DNA from: AC-49 sp963766605
Lineage (GTDB): Bacteria > Actinomycetota > Thermoleophilia > Solirubrobacterales > Solirubrobacteraceae
DNA: 64,000 nucleotides
Assembly (NCBI GenBank): GCA_963766605.1
Contig: CAVYAT010000003.1
Span: 62,001-126,000 of the forward strand
Direction of reading: 5' to 3'
The position numbers and the translations under genes were made by a program. Each line of letters begins with the position of its first letter. The stretch's first letter is position 1. Shown in pieces: positions 53,390 to 61,138 of this stretch. The notes under the pieces are model-generated. The model was not told where the DNA came from, searched no databases, and saw only the letters and a list, made by a program, of their open reading frames with translations.

Positions 53390-54149
53390 TCGTCTGCCCT
53401 GGGTCGAGACCACATCGCCGCACTTTCACGCGCGCCACGATCTGCGCGACGACGATGACGTCGCGAAGCTGCTCGGGCTGCTGGAGGTGACCTACGACCG
53501 CGTCGCCGGGGTCTTCCCCTCGGTGCCGGCCGACGTCGGCGTTGTCGTGCACCCGACGGGGTTGTCGCTGACGGCCTCGCAGCCGTACCTGCCGTTGCTG
53601 CGGCGGCTGTCGGCGCCCGCGTCGCGGCGCTACGTGATCGGCGGGTTCGGCGAGGGCGAGTTGCACGTGCTGCCGCCGCGCCTGATGCGCGAGCGCGCGT
53701 CCAACGCCCCGGGCTCGCAGGACACGATGGCGCTCGCCCCTGCCGCGCTCTACGGCCAGCTGGTCGTCGGCGCCAACAACCCGAAGCTGCCGCCGCCGTT
53801 TCGCCCGATGCGCCTGCGGCGCTACGTGAAGTGGGCGTGGCTTCAGGTCGGCGCCGGCCAGTGGCTGTCGGGACAGATCCAGCACGCCCGGCCGGCGATC
53901 TCGCGTCGCCTGCACGAGGGCTCGACGCCATCGTTCCCGCCCAGCCCGCGCGACGCCTATCTGCTCGGCGGTTCGATCTACGATCTCGTCGAGCGCGCCC
54001 ACGGCATCGACGCGGCGGTCAAGCTGGCCTGCGAGCTACCCGCCACCGGGGGCGCCGAGCGGGCGCTCGTACGCGCCTTCAGCGGCCGCGACATCCAGCA
54101 GATCGAGGGCGAGTGGCGCACGCACCTGTCGCGGCTGGCGACGGCCTGA
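53367..54149 (+). CDS. protein of unknown function, possible degenerate peptidase-MA-like fold
   Basis: A reading frame of about 260 residues follows DUF1802. The conserved-looking N-terminus WVETTSPHFHARHD starts just after the DUF1802 stop. The only nearby starts are a GTG at 53367 (23-base overlap, weak site) or a CTG at 53394. The order of segments (SPHF start, a helix, a beta strand, then RLHEG and LLGGSIYDLVERAHG) recalls gluzincin peptidase-MA proteins, but the HExxH zinc motif is absent. The start and family are uncertain. Confidence 0.5.
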   Translation: MACPRSCSRLPWVETTSPHFHARHDLRDDDDVAKLLGLLEVTYDRVAGVFPSVPADVGVVVHPTGLSLTASQPYLPLLRRLSAPASRRYVIGGFGEGELHVLPPRLMRERASNAPGSQDTMALAPAALYGQLVVGANNPKLPPPFRPMRLRRYVKWAWLQVGAGQWLSGQIQHARPAISRRLHEGSTPSFPPSPRDAYLLGGSIYDLVERAHGIDAAVKLACELPATGGAERALVRAFSGRDIQQIEGEWRTHLSRLATA

Positions 54150-54153
54150 GCGT

Positions 54154-54381
54154 TCAGGCCGGATCGTCGAGCCCGAGGATCGCCCGCGCCGCCACGAGGT
54201 CACCGTGCCGGACCAGGACCTGATGCGGTCCGCCGATCTGCATGTCGGCCGGGCGCGGCCCGCCGGGCGAGCGACGGATCATCGCTGGGATCCCTTCGAC
54301 GGCCAGCAGGTTCACCACCATGCCCGCCTCGACCTCGTTCGGGACGCCGATCGCCACGACCGGCTCCTGGTCATCGCTCAC
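54154..54381 (-). CDS. DUF2007-like small protein
   Basis: The 75-residue product has the pattern GVPNEVEAGMVVNLLAVEGIPAMIRR followed by QVLVRHGDLVAARAIL. That is the compact ferredoxin-like DUF2007 (putative signal transducing) fold. Its GTG overlaps the stop of the longer DUF2007 gene upstream, so they are probably translated together. Confidence 0.65.
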   Translation of the reverse strand: MSDDQEPVVAIGVPNEVEAGMVVNLLAVEGIPAMIRRSPGGPRPADMQIGGPHQVLVRHGDLVAARAILGLDDPA

Positions 54382-54875
54382 CGCAGCGCCACGCCGACCG
54401 CGATGATCAGGCCGACGACGGCCAGCGCGACGATCAGGCCGGCGAGAATCCGAAACGGCGGGTCGACGCCGGTTGCCGTGACGGCGTCGGGTCGCATGAT
54501 CTCCGCCTGCATGAGCACGTCGCGCGCGGCCGCCACGCCCGATTGCGGGACCAGCAGGTCGCGCCCGCCGGCCGACAGCATGTCGGGCACGTCGAAGCCG
54601 CGCGAACGCTTGATCAGCGACGGGATGCCCTCTTCGAGCAGCAGCCCCTGGATGAACTCGGCCTCGGCCTGGTGCTTGGCCCCCACGACCCGCACGAGCT
54701 CTCCGTCGGAATACTGCGGCTTGATCTTGCGCGCCCACTCCTGGCGCTCTGAGACCTCCTGATCGACACCGAGCGTCCCCGGCTGGATCAGCGGCAGCCC
54801 GCACTGCGCGCAGAAGCGTTCGTCGGCGCTGTGCGCGCGCGAGCAGCTCGGGCAGACGAGCGAGTCAGCCGACAT
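54378..54875 (-). CDS. zinc-ribbon, DUF2007-like and membrane-helix protein
   Basis: The 165-residue product has an N-terminal zinc ribbon (CPSCS, CAQCG), a short linker, a DUF2007-like domain (AKHQAEAEFIQGLLLEEGIPSLIKR, LLVPQSGVAAARDVL) and a C-terminal membrane helix (ILAGLIVALAVVGLIIAVGVAL). It overlaps mec by 11 bases and the small DUF2007 gene by four. Role unknown. Confidence 0.72.
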   Translation of the reverse strand: MSADSLVCPSCSRAHSADERFCAQCGLPLIQPGTLGVDQEVSERQEWARKIKPQYSDGELVRVVGAKHQAEAEFIQGLLLEEGIPSLIKRSRGFDVPDMLSAGGRDLLVPQSGVAAARDVLMQAEIMRPDAVTATGVDPPFRILAGLIVALAVVGLIIAVGVALR

Positions 54876-55266
54876 CGGCCAGCGCGACCTCGGTCACCTG
54901 GCGATTGTCGTCGATCAGGTAGCTGCGCACCTCGGGCTCGTCACCGGCCAGACCCACGATCAGCCACTCGACGCCGGGCCACTTGCCGGCGAAGTTGACG
55001 TCGGTCTGGGACGGGTAGGGCGCCGAGCGGGTGTGCGAGTGGTAGATCGCGCCGAGCTCGAGCTCGGAATCCTCGAGCTCGGTGATCAGCGCGAACAGCT
55101 TCAGCCCGTCGATCTCGAACCGCAGTGGGCTGGCCTGCACGTTCTCGAGCGCGTGCACCGCAACCGCATCGCCGGCGCGCGTGGCGACGATCCCGCAGCA
55201 TTCGTTGGGCGCGTCACGCCGGGCGTGCGCGATGACCTCGTCCAGAAGCTCGCTGGAGATGTTCAC
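54865..55266 (-). CDS. mec: JAMM-family metallopeptidase, Mec-like
   Basis: The 133-residue enzyme has the JAMM signature: Glu in PNECCGIVA and the zinc loop HSHTRSAPYPSQTD. In Mycobacterium tuberculosis Mec cuts cysteine from the C-terminus of the sulfur carrier CysO-Cys. Here cysM is two genes upstream and cysO about 3 kb away, so the same role is likely. GTG start; ten bases after the tatA stop. Confidence 0.87.
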   Translation of the reverse strand: MNISSELLDEVIAHARRDAPNECCGIVATRAGDAVAVHALENVQASPLRFEIDGLKLFALITELEDSELELGAIYHSHTRSAPYPSQTDVNFAGKWPGVEWLIVGLAGDEPEVRSYLIDDNRQVTEVALADVG

Positions 55267-55275
55267 GGCAGGCGG

Positions 55276-55485
55276 CTAGTCGTGGGGAACGCCGTCGAGC
55301 TCGTCGTCGTCGTCGGGCTCGTCGTCGTCGTGCTCGTCGTTGAGCCCGCCGCTGAGCGACTCCTTGAACTCGCGCAGACCCTTGCCGATCGAGCGGCCGA
55401 CCTCGGGCAGGCGCTTGGGGCCGAGCACGATCAGCGCGATGACCAGGACGATGCCGAGTTCGAGCGGGCCGACGTTCGGGGTCAT
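55276..55485 (-). CDS. tatA: twin-arginine translocase subunit TatA-like
   Basis: The 69-residue protein has a short hydrophobic helix (LELGIVLVIALIVLG), the conserved LGPKRLPEVGRSIGKGLREFK amphipathic helix and an acidic tail. This is the TatA/E pattern of the Sec-independent exporter of folded proteins. Its position between cysM and mec is unexpected. TatB and TatC are not in the window, and TatB cannot be excluded for this gene. Confidence 0.85.
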   Translation of the reverse strand: MTPNVGPLELGIVLVIALIVLGPKRLPEVGRSIGKGLREFKESLSGGLNDEHDDDEPDDDDELDGVPHD

Positions 55486-55495
55486 CGCGCCGCGC

Positions 55496-56470
55496 TCACC
55501 ACCAGACGGTCGAATCAAGATTGGCGATCTCGTCCACCGGCTTCGTGTAGATGCCCGACGACAGGTACTTCCAGCCGTCGTCGCAAACGATGAAGACGAC
55601 GTTCCCCTCGTCCATCTCGCCGGCGATCCGCACCGCGATCGAGGCGATCGCGCCGCTGGAGACGCCCGCGAACACGCCCTCCTCATCGAGCAGCTTGCGC
55701 GTCCAGATGATCGCGTCGCGGTTGGTGACGAAGATCTTGCGGTCCAGCAGCGACAGGTCGATGATCGGCGGGATGAAACCGTCGTCGAGCGACCGCAGGC
55801 CCTGCACCGGCTCGCCCTGCATGGGCTCGGCGGCGACGATCTTCACGGCGTCGCCGAGCTCCTCCTTGAACCGCCGGCCGTTGCCCATCAGTGTCCCGCC
55901 GGTGCCCAGCCCGGCAACGAACGCGGCGATGTCGCCGTCGAGCTCGTCGAGGATCTCGGGGGCCGTGCCGTTGTAGTGGGCCAGCGGGTTGGCCGGGTTG
56001 CCGTACTGGTAGGGCATGTAGTACGACGGGTCCGCCTCGGCCATCTCGACGGCCATCGCGACGGCCCCGTTGGAGCCCAGGTCGCCGGGGCTGTAGACGA
56101 TCTCGGCGCCGTACATCTGCAGCAGCTGGGTGCGCTCGGGCGTGACGTTCTCGGGCATCACGACCTTGAGCCGGTAGCCCTTGTGGCTGGCGATCATCGC
56201 CAGCGCGATGCCGGTGTTGCCCGAGGTCGGCTCGAGGATGGTCTGTCCTGGAGCGATCAGCCCCTTCTCCTCGGCGTCCTCGATCAGCGACCGCGCGACG
56301 CGATCCTTGACCGAGCCGGTCGGGTTGCGCGACTCCATCTTGGCCCAGATCCGGACGCCCGGCTTGGGCGACAGGCGACGCAGCTCGATCAGCGGGGTGT
56401 TGCCGATCGACTGGATGACGTCGCCGTAGCGCCCGCCGCACGGCTTGTTCTGCAGGGGCGGAAGACCCAT
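55496..56470 (-). CDS. cysM: cysteine synthase, CysM (O-phosphoserine/CysO) type
   Basis: The 324-residue PLP enzyme has IGNTPLIEL, the PLP lysine in NPTGSVKDR (Lys55), the phosphate loop TSGNTGIALA and GLGTGGTLMG. Length and the cysO/mec context match mycobacterial CysM, which adds sulfide carried by CysO thiocarboxylate onto O-phosphoserine. The ATG giving MGLPPLQNKP is used; a longer ATG adds 78 residues that overlap the divergent gene. Confidence 0.9.
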   Translation of the reverse strand: MGLPPLQNKPCGGRYGDVIQSIGNTPLIELRRLSPKPGVRIWAKMESRNPTGSVKDRVARSLIEDAEEKGLIAPGQTILEPTSGNTGIALAMIASHKGYRLKVVMPENVTPERTQLLQMYGAEIVYSPGDLGSNGAVAMAVEMAEADPSYYMPYQYGNPANPLAHYNGTAPEILDELDGDIAAFVAGLGTGGTLMGNGRRFKEELGDAVKIVAAEPMQGEPVQGLRSLDDGFIPPIIDLSLLDRKIFVTNRDAIIWTRKLLDEEGVFAGVSSGAIASIAVRIAGEMDEGNVVFIVCDDGWKYLSSGIYTKPVDEIANLDSTVWW

Positions 56471-56543
56471 CGCTTTCCAAAAGATAGCGACCCGGGGGTG
56501 CGAACCGGACCGGTAGCCGAGCGCGACCACTACCCTGGCGCCC

Positions 56544-57032
56544 ATGTTCAGCCACCGCCGCGCTCTGATCGGCGCGATCTTCGTCACGTTTCTGCTGTCC
56601 GCCGCTGCCTGGGGCAAGGCCAGCCATGCCGGTTGGCCGCACGTCCCCGGCAACCGCGTGCACTTCGCCAAGCCGAGCGGCTCGCACCTCGAGGGCACGC
56701 ACAAGAGCGACGAGCTGCTCGGTCAGGGTGGCTCGGACACGCTCGACGGCAACGGCGCCTCGGACATCCTGTGGGGCGACCAGAAGCCCGGTGCGCAGCC
56801 GACGAGCCAGCACGACTACATCAACGGCGGCGACGGCAGGGACTTCATCTACACCAGCCACGGCTTCAACACCGTCGACGCCGGGAGCGGCGACGATCAG
56901 GTCCACGCCCACTACGGCTTCGGGACGATCGATTGCGGGCCGGGCAACGACCTGCTGTACCTCAGCCACAAGAACCAGGAGAAGTACGAGATCAGCGGCT
57001 GCGAGCGGATCACGTACCGCAGCTCGCTCTGA
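56544..57032 (+). CDS. small exported RTX-like calcium-binding repeat protein
   Basis: The 162-residue product has a signal peptide (ALIGAIFVTFLLSAAAWG) followed by imperfect glycine/aspartate nonapeptide-like repeats (LGQGGSDTLDGNGASDILWG, YINGGDGRDFIY, DAGSGDDQVHA). These are typical of beta-roll calcium sites. A disulfide may join CGPGND and the C-terminal CERI. The same layout forms the C-terminal third of the 440-residue protein at 62046-63368. Confidence 0.75.
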   Translation: MFSHRRALIGAIFVTFLLSAAAWGKASHAGWPHVPGNRVHFAKPSGSHLEGTHKSDELLGQGGSDTLDGNGASDILWGDQKPGAQPTSQHDYINGGDGRDFIYTSHGFNTVDAGSGDDQVHAHYGFGTIDCGPGNDLLYLSHKNQEKYEISGCERITYRSSL

Positions 57033-57048
57033 GACGAGCCGCGGTACG
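57013..57048. terminator. hairpin around the RTX-like gene stop codon
   Basis: CGTACCGCAGCTCG pairs with CGAGCCGCGGTACG (13 of 14 pairs) around an eight-base loop holding the TGA. It lies between this gene and the convergent gadB and may end both transcripts. No U-run. Confidence 0.55.
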
Positions 57049-57065
57049 CGCCGTGAACTCCGCGA

Positions 57066-58433
57066 TCAGTGGTGGAAGCTCGCGCGTTCTGCTTCGGAGG
57101 CGTGCTCGCCGTTGAGCCGCTCGACCGTGCGCCGCAGGTCGGCGACCAGCAGGCTCGCGAGGTCGCGGCTGAATCCGTTGCGCACGACGACGCGCAGGAT
57201 CGAGATCTGCTCGGCGCCCTCCGGGCACGGGTAGGCGGGCAGCGTCCAGCCGCGGGCGCGGATCGCTTCGGAGACGTCGTAGACCGAGAACGGCGTGCCG
57301 TCCTTGATCTTGAACGCGAACACCGGAAGCTGGCCCCCGTCGGAGACGAGCTCGAACGGCTCGACGTGCGAGATCTCCTCCGACAGCCACAGCGCGGTGT
57401 CGCGCGCGGTCTGCTGCACGCGGCGGAAGCCCTCCTTGCCGAGGCGCAGCAGCGTGTAGTACTGCGCCGCGACCTGCGCGCCCGGGCGCGAGAAGTTGAG
57501 CGCGAACGTCGGCATGTCGCCGCCGAGGTAGTCGACGTGGAAGATCAGGTCCTCGGGCAGGCAGTCCTTGTCGCGCCACACGACCCAGCCGACGCCGGGA
57601 TAGACGAGCCCGTACTTGTGGCCCGAGGCGTTGATCGACGCCACGCGAGGGACGCGGAAGTCCCACTCCAGATCGGGGTCCAGGAACGGCGCGATGAAGC
57701 CGCCCGACGCGCCGTCGACGTGCAGCGGGACATCGGGGCCGCCGCCGGCGGCGAGGTCGTCGAGCGCCTTGGCGATGCCGGGCACGTCCTCGTAGCTGCC
57801 GTCGAACGTCGAGCCGAGGACGGCGACGACGCCGATCGTGTTCTCGTCGCACGCGGCCGCGGCCGTCTCGGGCGTGAGGTACATCGCGTCCGGGGTGACC
57901 GGGACGAGGCGTGCCTCGATCTCCCAGTAGCGGCAGAACTTCTCCCAGCAGACCTGGACGTTGGCGCCCATGACCATGTTCGGCTTGTCGCCGCCGGTGC
58001 GCGCGTGCCAGCGGCGCTTGAGCGCCATCCCGGCGAGCATGCAGGCCTCGCTGGAGCCCGTCGTCGAGCAGCCGGTCGCGTTGCCGTCGGCGGTGGCGCC
58101 CCAGAGGTCGGCGAGCATGTTGACGCAGCGGTTCTCGAGCTCCGCGGTCTGCGGGTACTCGTCCTTGTCGATCATGTTCTTGTCGAGGCACTCGTCGATG
58201 ATCAGCCGCGCCTCGGGCTCCATCCACGTGGTGACGAACGTGGCCAGGTTCAGCCGCGAGTTGCCGTCGAGCATCAGCTCGTCGTGGATGATCTGGTACG
58301 CGGCACGCGGCTCGATCTCGCCGTCGTCCATCTTCCAGCGCGGCACCGATGAGGCGCCGCTCGCCGCGTGATGCGGATGGATGTCGACGGTCGCGTCGGC
58401 ATGCTCCGGTCCAACCTGACTATGTAGCGCCAT
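57066..58433 (-). CDS. gadB: glutamate decarboxylase
   Basis: The 455-residue group II PLP decarboxylase makes GABA from glutamate and consumes a proton. It has GCSTTGSSEACMLAG, the PLP-pocket VDGASGGFIAPF, the PLP-lysine motif NASGHKYG and RPGAQVAAQYY. The C-terminus EHASEAERASFHH ends with the His-type tail seen in GadB. No GABA antiporter (GadC) is adjacent. It is 18 bases after cysO. Confidence 0.93.
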   Translation of the reverse strand: MALHSQVGPEHADATVDIHPHHAASGASSVPRWKMDDGEIEPRAAYQIIHDELMLDGNSRLNLATFVTTWMEPEARLIIDECLDKNMIDKDEYPQTAELENRCVNMLADLWGATADGNATGCSTTGSSEACMLAGMALKRRWHARTGGDKPNMVMGANVQVCWEKFCRYWEIEARLVPVTPDAMYLTPETAAAACDENTIGVVAVLGSTFDGSYEDVPGIAKALDDLAAGGGPDVPLHVDGASGGFIAPFLDPDLEWDFRVPRVASINASGHKYGLVYPGVGWVVWRDKDCLPEDLIFHVDYLGGDMPTFALNFSRPGAQVAAQYYTLLRLGKEGFRRVQQTARDTALWLSEEISHVEPFELVSDGGQLPVFAFKIKDGTPFSVYDVSEAIRARGWTLPAYPCPEGAEQISILRVVVRNGFSRDLASLLVADLRRTVERLNGEHASEAERASFHH

Positions 58434-58451
58434 TGCGCCCCCTGAACTGGT

Positions 58452-58724
58452 TCAGCCGCCGGCCATCGCCGGCAGGATCACGAGCGAATCGCTCTCGCCC
58501 ACCGCTGTCTCCAGGCCGTCGAGCACGCGCACGTCCTCGTCGTTGAGGTACACGTTGACGTAGCGGTTGAGGTCACCCTCACCGCCGAAGATCTGGTCGC
58601 GTGTCTCCGGGTGTGCGGTGACGAGCGCCTCCAGCACCTCGCGAACGTTGCCGCCTGAGGCGCTGACTTCGCGCTCACCCCCAACCGAGGGGCGCAGGAC
58701 CGGCGGAATGCGGATCGTGGCCAT
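58452..58724 (-). CDS. cysO: ThiS/MoaD-like sulfur carrier, CysO type
   Basis: The 90-residue ubiquitin-fold protein starts ATIRIPPVLRPSVGG and ends LVILPAMAGG with the di-glycine that is adenylated and thiocarboxylated. RYVNVYLNDEDVR closely matches mycobacterial CysO rather than MoaD. It supplies sulfide to CysM. The moeZ-like gene, whose product should activate it, ends 12 bases upstream. Confidence 0.9.
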   Translation of the reverse strand: MATIRIPPVLRPSVGGEREVSASGGNVREVLEALVTAHPETRDQIFGGEGDLNRYVNVYLNDEDVRVLDGLETAVGESDSLVILPAMAGG

Positions 58725-58736
58725 GGGGCGCGGACC

Positions 58737-59918
58737 TTATCCAGCCGCGGCGCAGAACGCCTCGTAGTCGGGGAACACGCCCATCTCGTCGTCGGCGATC
58801 TCGTCGGGATCGCGCGAGCAGATCGGGCACTCGGGGTCGCGGCGGACCTTGAGCTCAGTCGTCGTCGCCTCGAGCGCGTCGTACATCAGCAGCCGCCCGA
58901 TCAGCGGATCGCCGGAGCCGGTGATCAGCTTGATGACCTCGGTCGCCTGGAGCAGGCCCATCGTCCCGGGCAGCACGCCGAGCACGCCGTTGGCGCCGCA
59001 CGACGGTGCCAGCTCGGCCGGCGGCGGCTGGCGGAACAGACAGCGATAGCACGGGCCTTCGTAGGGCGCGAAGACCGAGAGCTGGCCCTCGAAGCCGAGG
59101 ATCGCAGCGCTGACGACGGGGATCTTGAGCCGCACCGACGCATCGTTGAGGAGGTAGCGCGTCGGGAAGTTGTCAACGCCGTCGACGATGATGTCGTAGC
59201 CGTCGATGATCTCCATGATGTTCGAGGCGTCGAGCCGCGTCTGGTACTTGACGACCTTGACGTCGGGGTTGAGGTCGTGAATGACCTGCTCGGCCGAGTC
59301 GACCTTTGGGATCCCGATCTTCGACGTCGAGTGGATGACCTGGCGCTGGAGGTTCGAGAGGTCGACGACGTCGTCGTCGACGATCCCCAGCGTGCCGACA
59401 CCTGCGGCGGCGAGGTAGAGCGCGGTCGGCGAACCCAGTCCGCCGGCGCCGAGCAGCAGGACCTTGGCCTCCAGCAGCTTGAGCTGGCCTTCGAGCCCGA
59501 CCTCGGGGACGAGCACGTGGCGGCTGTAGCGCTCGCGCTGCTCAGCGGTCAGCGACTGCGGGACATCGACCTCGTAGCCGCGGTCCTTCCACAAGGTGAT
59601 GCCGCCGGTCATCGACTCGACGCGGTCGAAGCCGAGCTCCGACATCAGCGTGTGGGCCGCCAGCGCCGAGCGCTGGCCGGTCGCGCAGTAGAGGATCACG
59701 CGCTGCTTGCGGTCGGGGACCGCGTTGTCGATCCGCGACTCGAGGTAGCCACGAGGGACGTGCTTGGCGCCCGGGAGGTGGCCGGCGGAGAACTCCTCGC
59801 CCTCGCGCACGTCGATGATCGCCACCCCGTTGTTGATCAACGGGTGGACCTCAGAGGGATCCACCTCGGCGATCTGAGAGCGGATCTGCCTTATGTACTC
59901 GCTACCGGAAGGGCTCAT
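58737..59918 (-). CDS. moeZ: rhodanese-ThiF fusion adenylyl- and sulfurtransferase (MoeZ-like)
   Basis: The 393-residue protein first has a rhodanese domain (VAIIDVREGEEFSAGHLPGA, active Cys78 in LYCATGQRS). Then comes an E1-like ThiF domain (LLLGAGGLGSPTALYLAAAGVG) with zinc cysteines in CYRCLF and CPICSRD. It should adenylate and sulfurate CysO, and maybe MoaD or ThiS. Mycobacterial MoeZ carries these domains in the opposite order. The ATG at 59918 is used; a longer start adds 23 residues. Confidence 0.88.
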   Translation of the reverse strand: MSPSGSEYIRQIRSQIAEVDPSEVHPLINNGVAIIDVREGEEFSAGHLPGAKHVPRGYLESRIDNAVPDRKQRVILYCATGQRSALAAHTLMSELGFDRVESMTGGITLWKDRGYEVDVPQSLTAEQRERYSRHVLVPEVGLEGQLKLLEAKVLLLGAGGLGSPTALYLAAAGVGTLGIVDDDVVDLSNLQRQVIHSTSKIGIPKVDSAEQVIHDLNPDVKVVKYQTRLDASNIMEIIDGYDIIVDGVDNFPTRYLLNDASVRLKIPVVSAAILGFEGQLSVFAPYEGPCYRCLFRQPPPAELAPSCGANGVLGVLPGTMGLLQATEVIKLITGSGDPLIGRLLMYDALEATTTELKVRRDPECPICSRDPDEIADDEMGVFPDYEAFCAAAG

Positions 59919-59964
59919 CGCTGAATTACCTGAAGTCGGGTCGGAATTACGGCTCGCTTCAGAA

Positions 59965-59970
59965 AGTATA
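59965..59970 (-). promoter_or_regulatory. possible -10 of the moeZ promoter
   Basis: TATACT on the minus strand lies 47 bases upstream of the chosen moeZ ATG and is AT-rich in an otherwise GC-rich area. No good -35 is seen 17 bases upstream, so this is tentative. Confidence 0.3.
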
Positions 59971-59986
59971 GCGCCCTTGAACGCCA

Positions 59987-60031
59987 AAGGACCCCGGCGT
60001 TTTCCGCTGCCGAAGCACGCCGGGGTCCTTC
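59987..60031. repeat. 14-base perfect inverted repeat in the moeZ-kinase divergent region
   Basis: AAGGACCCCGGCGT (59987-60000) and ACGCCGGGGTCCTT (60018-60031) are perfect inverted copies around a 17-base spacer. The region lies between two divergent genes, just upstream of the possible moeZ -10. It could be an operator for a dimeric regulator or the terminator of an unseen transcript. Confidence 0.7.
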
Positions 60032-60181
60032 CTGAATTGGCTCGTCATGTTCGCCCCCCGCGCTGCGTGCGGTGGATGCGGGGCGTGGATGGGGTGTTTC
60101 GCTTGCTGCACCCAAGTTATCGGCCGGGCCCTATCTGCCGACTATGGGGTCAGGACCCCATTTGTCCGCCCGTCCCCCGAC

Positions 60182-61138
60182 ATGCGCAAACACGCCCTCC
60201 TCAGCCAGATCCTCGTCGTCAACACGCTGCTGCTGGCTGCGGTCGTCATCGCCGCCTCGACCGCCGCGCCGCTGCACCTCGAGTCCGACCAAGGCAAGCG
60301 CCAGGCCGTCATCTTCGGCGCGGCGGTGATCGCGACGATCCTCGTCAACGCCATGGTCCTGCGCCGGCGCTTCGCGCCGCTCGAGCAGCTGCTGGAGACG
60401 ATGGAGCGCGTCGACGTCGCCCGTCCGGGGCTGAAGATCGCCGTCTCGCGCGACGACTCGCGCGAGGTCACGCGACTGCACGACGCGTTCAACCGGATGC
60501 TCGCGCGCCTCGAGGCCGAGCGCGCGGCCTCCTCGGCGGCGGTCCTGCACGCGCAGGAGGCGGAGCGCGCACGAATCGCCCGCGATCTGCACGACGAGGT
60601 CAACCAGGCGCTGACCGGGGTCCTCCTGCGCCTGCGCGCGATCGAGCCCGACGCGCCGCAGGAGCTGCGGGCCGAGCTCGAGGAGATCCAGAACGCCGCG
60701 TCACAGGCGATGAGCGAGCTGCTGTCGCTGGCCCGCGAGCTGCGCCCGTCGACGCTCGACGATCACGGCCTCGAGGCGGCATTGCGCTCGCGCGTCGATG
60801 AGTTCATGCGCCAGACCGGCACGCCGATCACGCTGCGCGTCGACCCCGAGCTCGGCGAGATCGCGTCGGGCGAGCAGCTCGTCGTCTACCGCGTCGTCCA
60901 GGAATCGCTGAACAACATCGCAGCGCACGCGCACGCCAACGAGGTCTGGGTCGAGCTCGACCGCGACAGCGAGGGCCCGGTCGTGCGGATCGCCGACGAC
61001 GGCCGGGGCTTCATCGGGCCCGGGCGCGAGGGTGGCGTCGGCCTGACCGGGATGCGCGAGCGCGCGCGGCTGGCCGGCGGCCGGCTCGACGTTCGCTCGA
61101 CCCCCGGCGAGGGCACGACCGTGGAGCTGCGGCTATGA
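60182..61138 (+). CDS. NarL-type sensor histidine kinase
   Basis: The 318-residue membrane kinase has two N-terminal helices with only a short loop between them (about 9-29 and 41-60). A HAMP-like linker follows, then a HisKA_3 domain with phospho-acceptor His137 in ARIARDLHDEVNQAL. The HATPase domain has VVQESLNNIAAHAHA, the DDGRGF G1 box and GVGLTGMRERA. The tiny outside loop suggests sensing in the membrane or cytoplasm. The response regulator overlaps its end by ATGA. Confidence 0.9.
   Translation: MRKHALLSQILVVNTLLLAAVVIAASTAAPLHLESDQGKRQAVIFGAAVIATILVNAMVLRRRFAPLEQLLETMERVDVARPGLKIAVSRDDSREVTRLHDAFNRMLARLEAERAASSAAVLHAQEAERARIARDLHDEVNQALTGVLLRLRAIEPDAPQELRAELEEIQNAASQAMSELLSLARELRPSTLDDHGLEAALRSRVDEFMRQTGTPITLRVDPELGEIASGEQLVVYRVVQESLNNIAAHAHANEVWVELDRDSEGPVVRIADDGRGFIGPGREGGVGLTGMRERARLAGGRLDVRSTPGEGTTVELRL

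Noticed and set aside
56480..56530. Possible tRNA T-arm (GGTTCGCACCCCC) on the minus strand
   Set aside because: No matching acceptor, D-arm or anticodon stem could be drawn around it.
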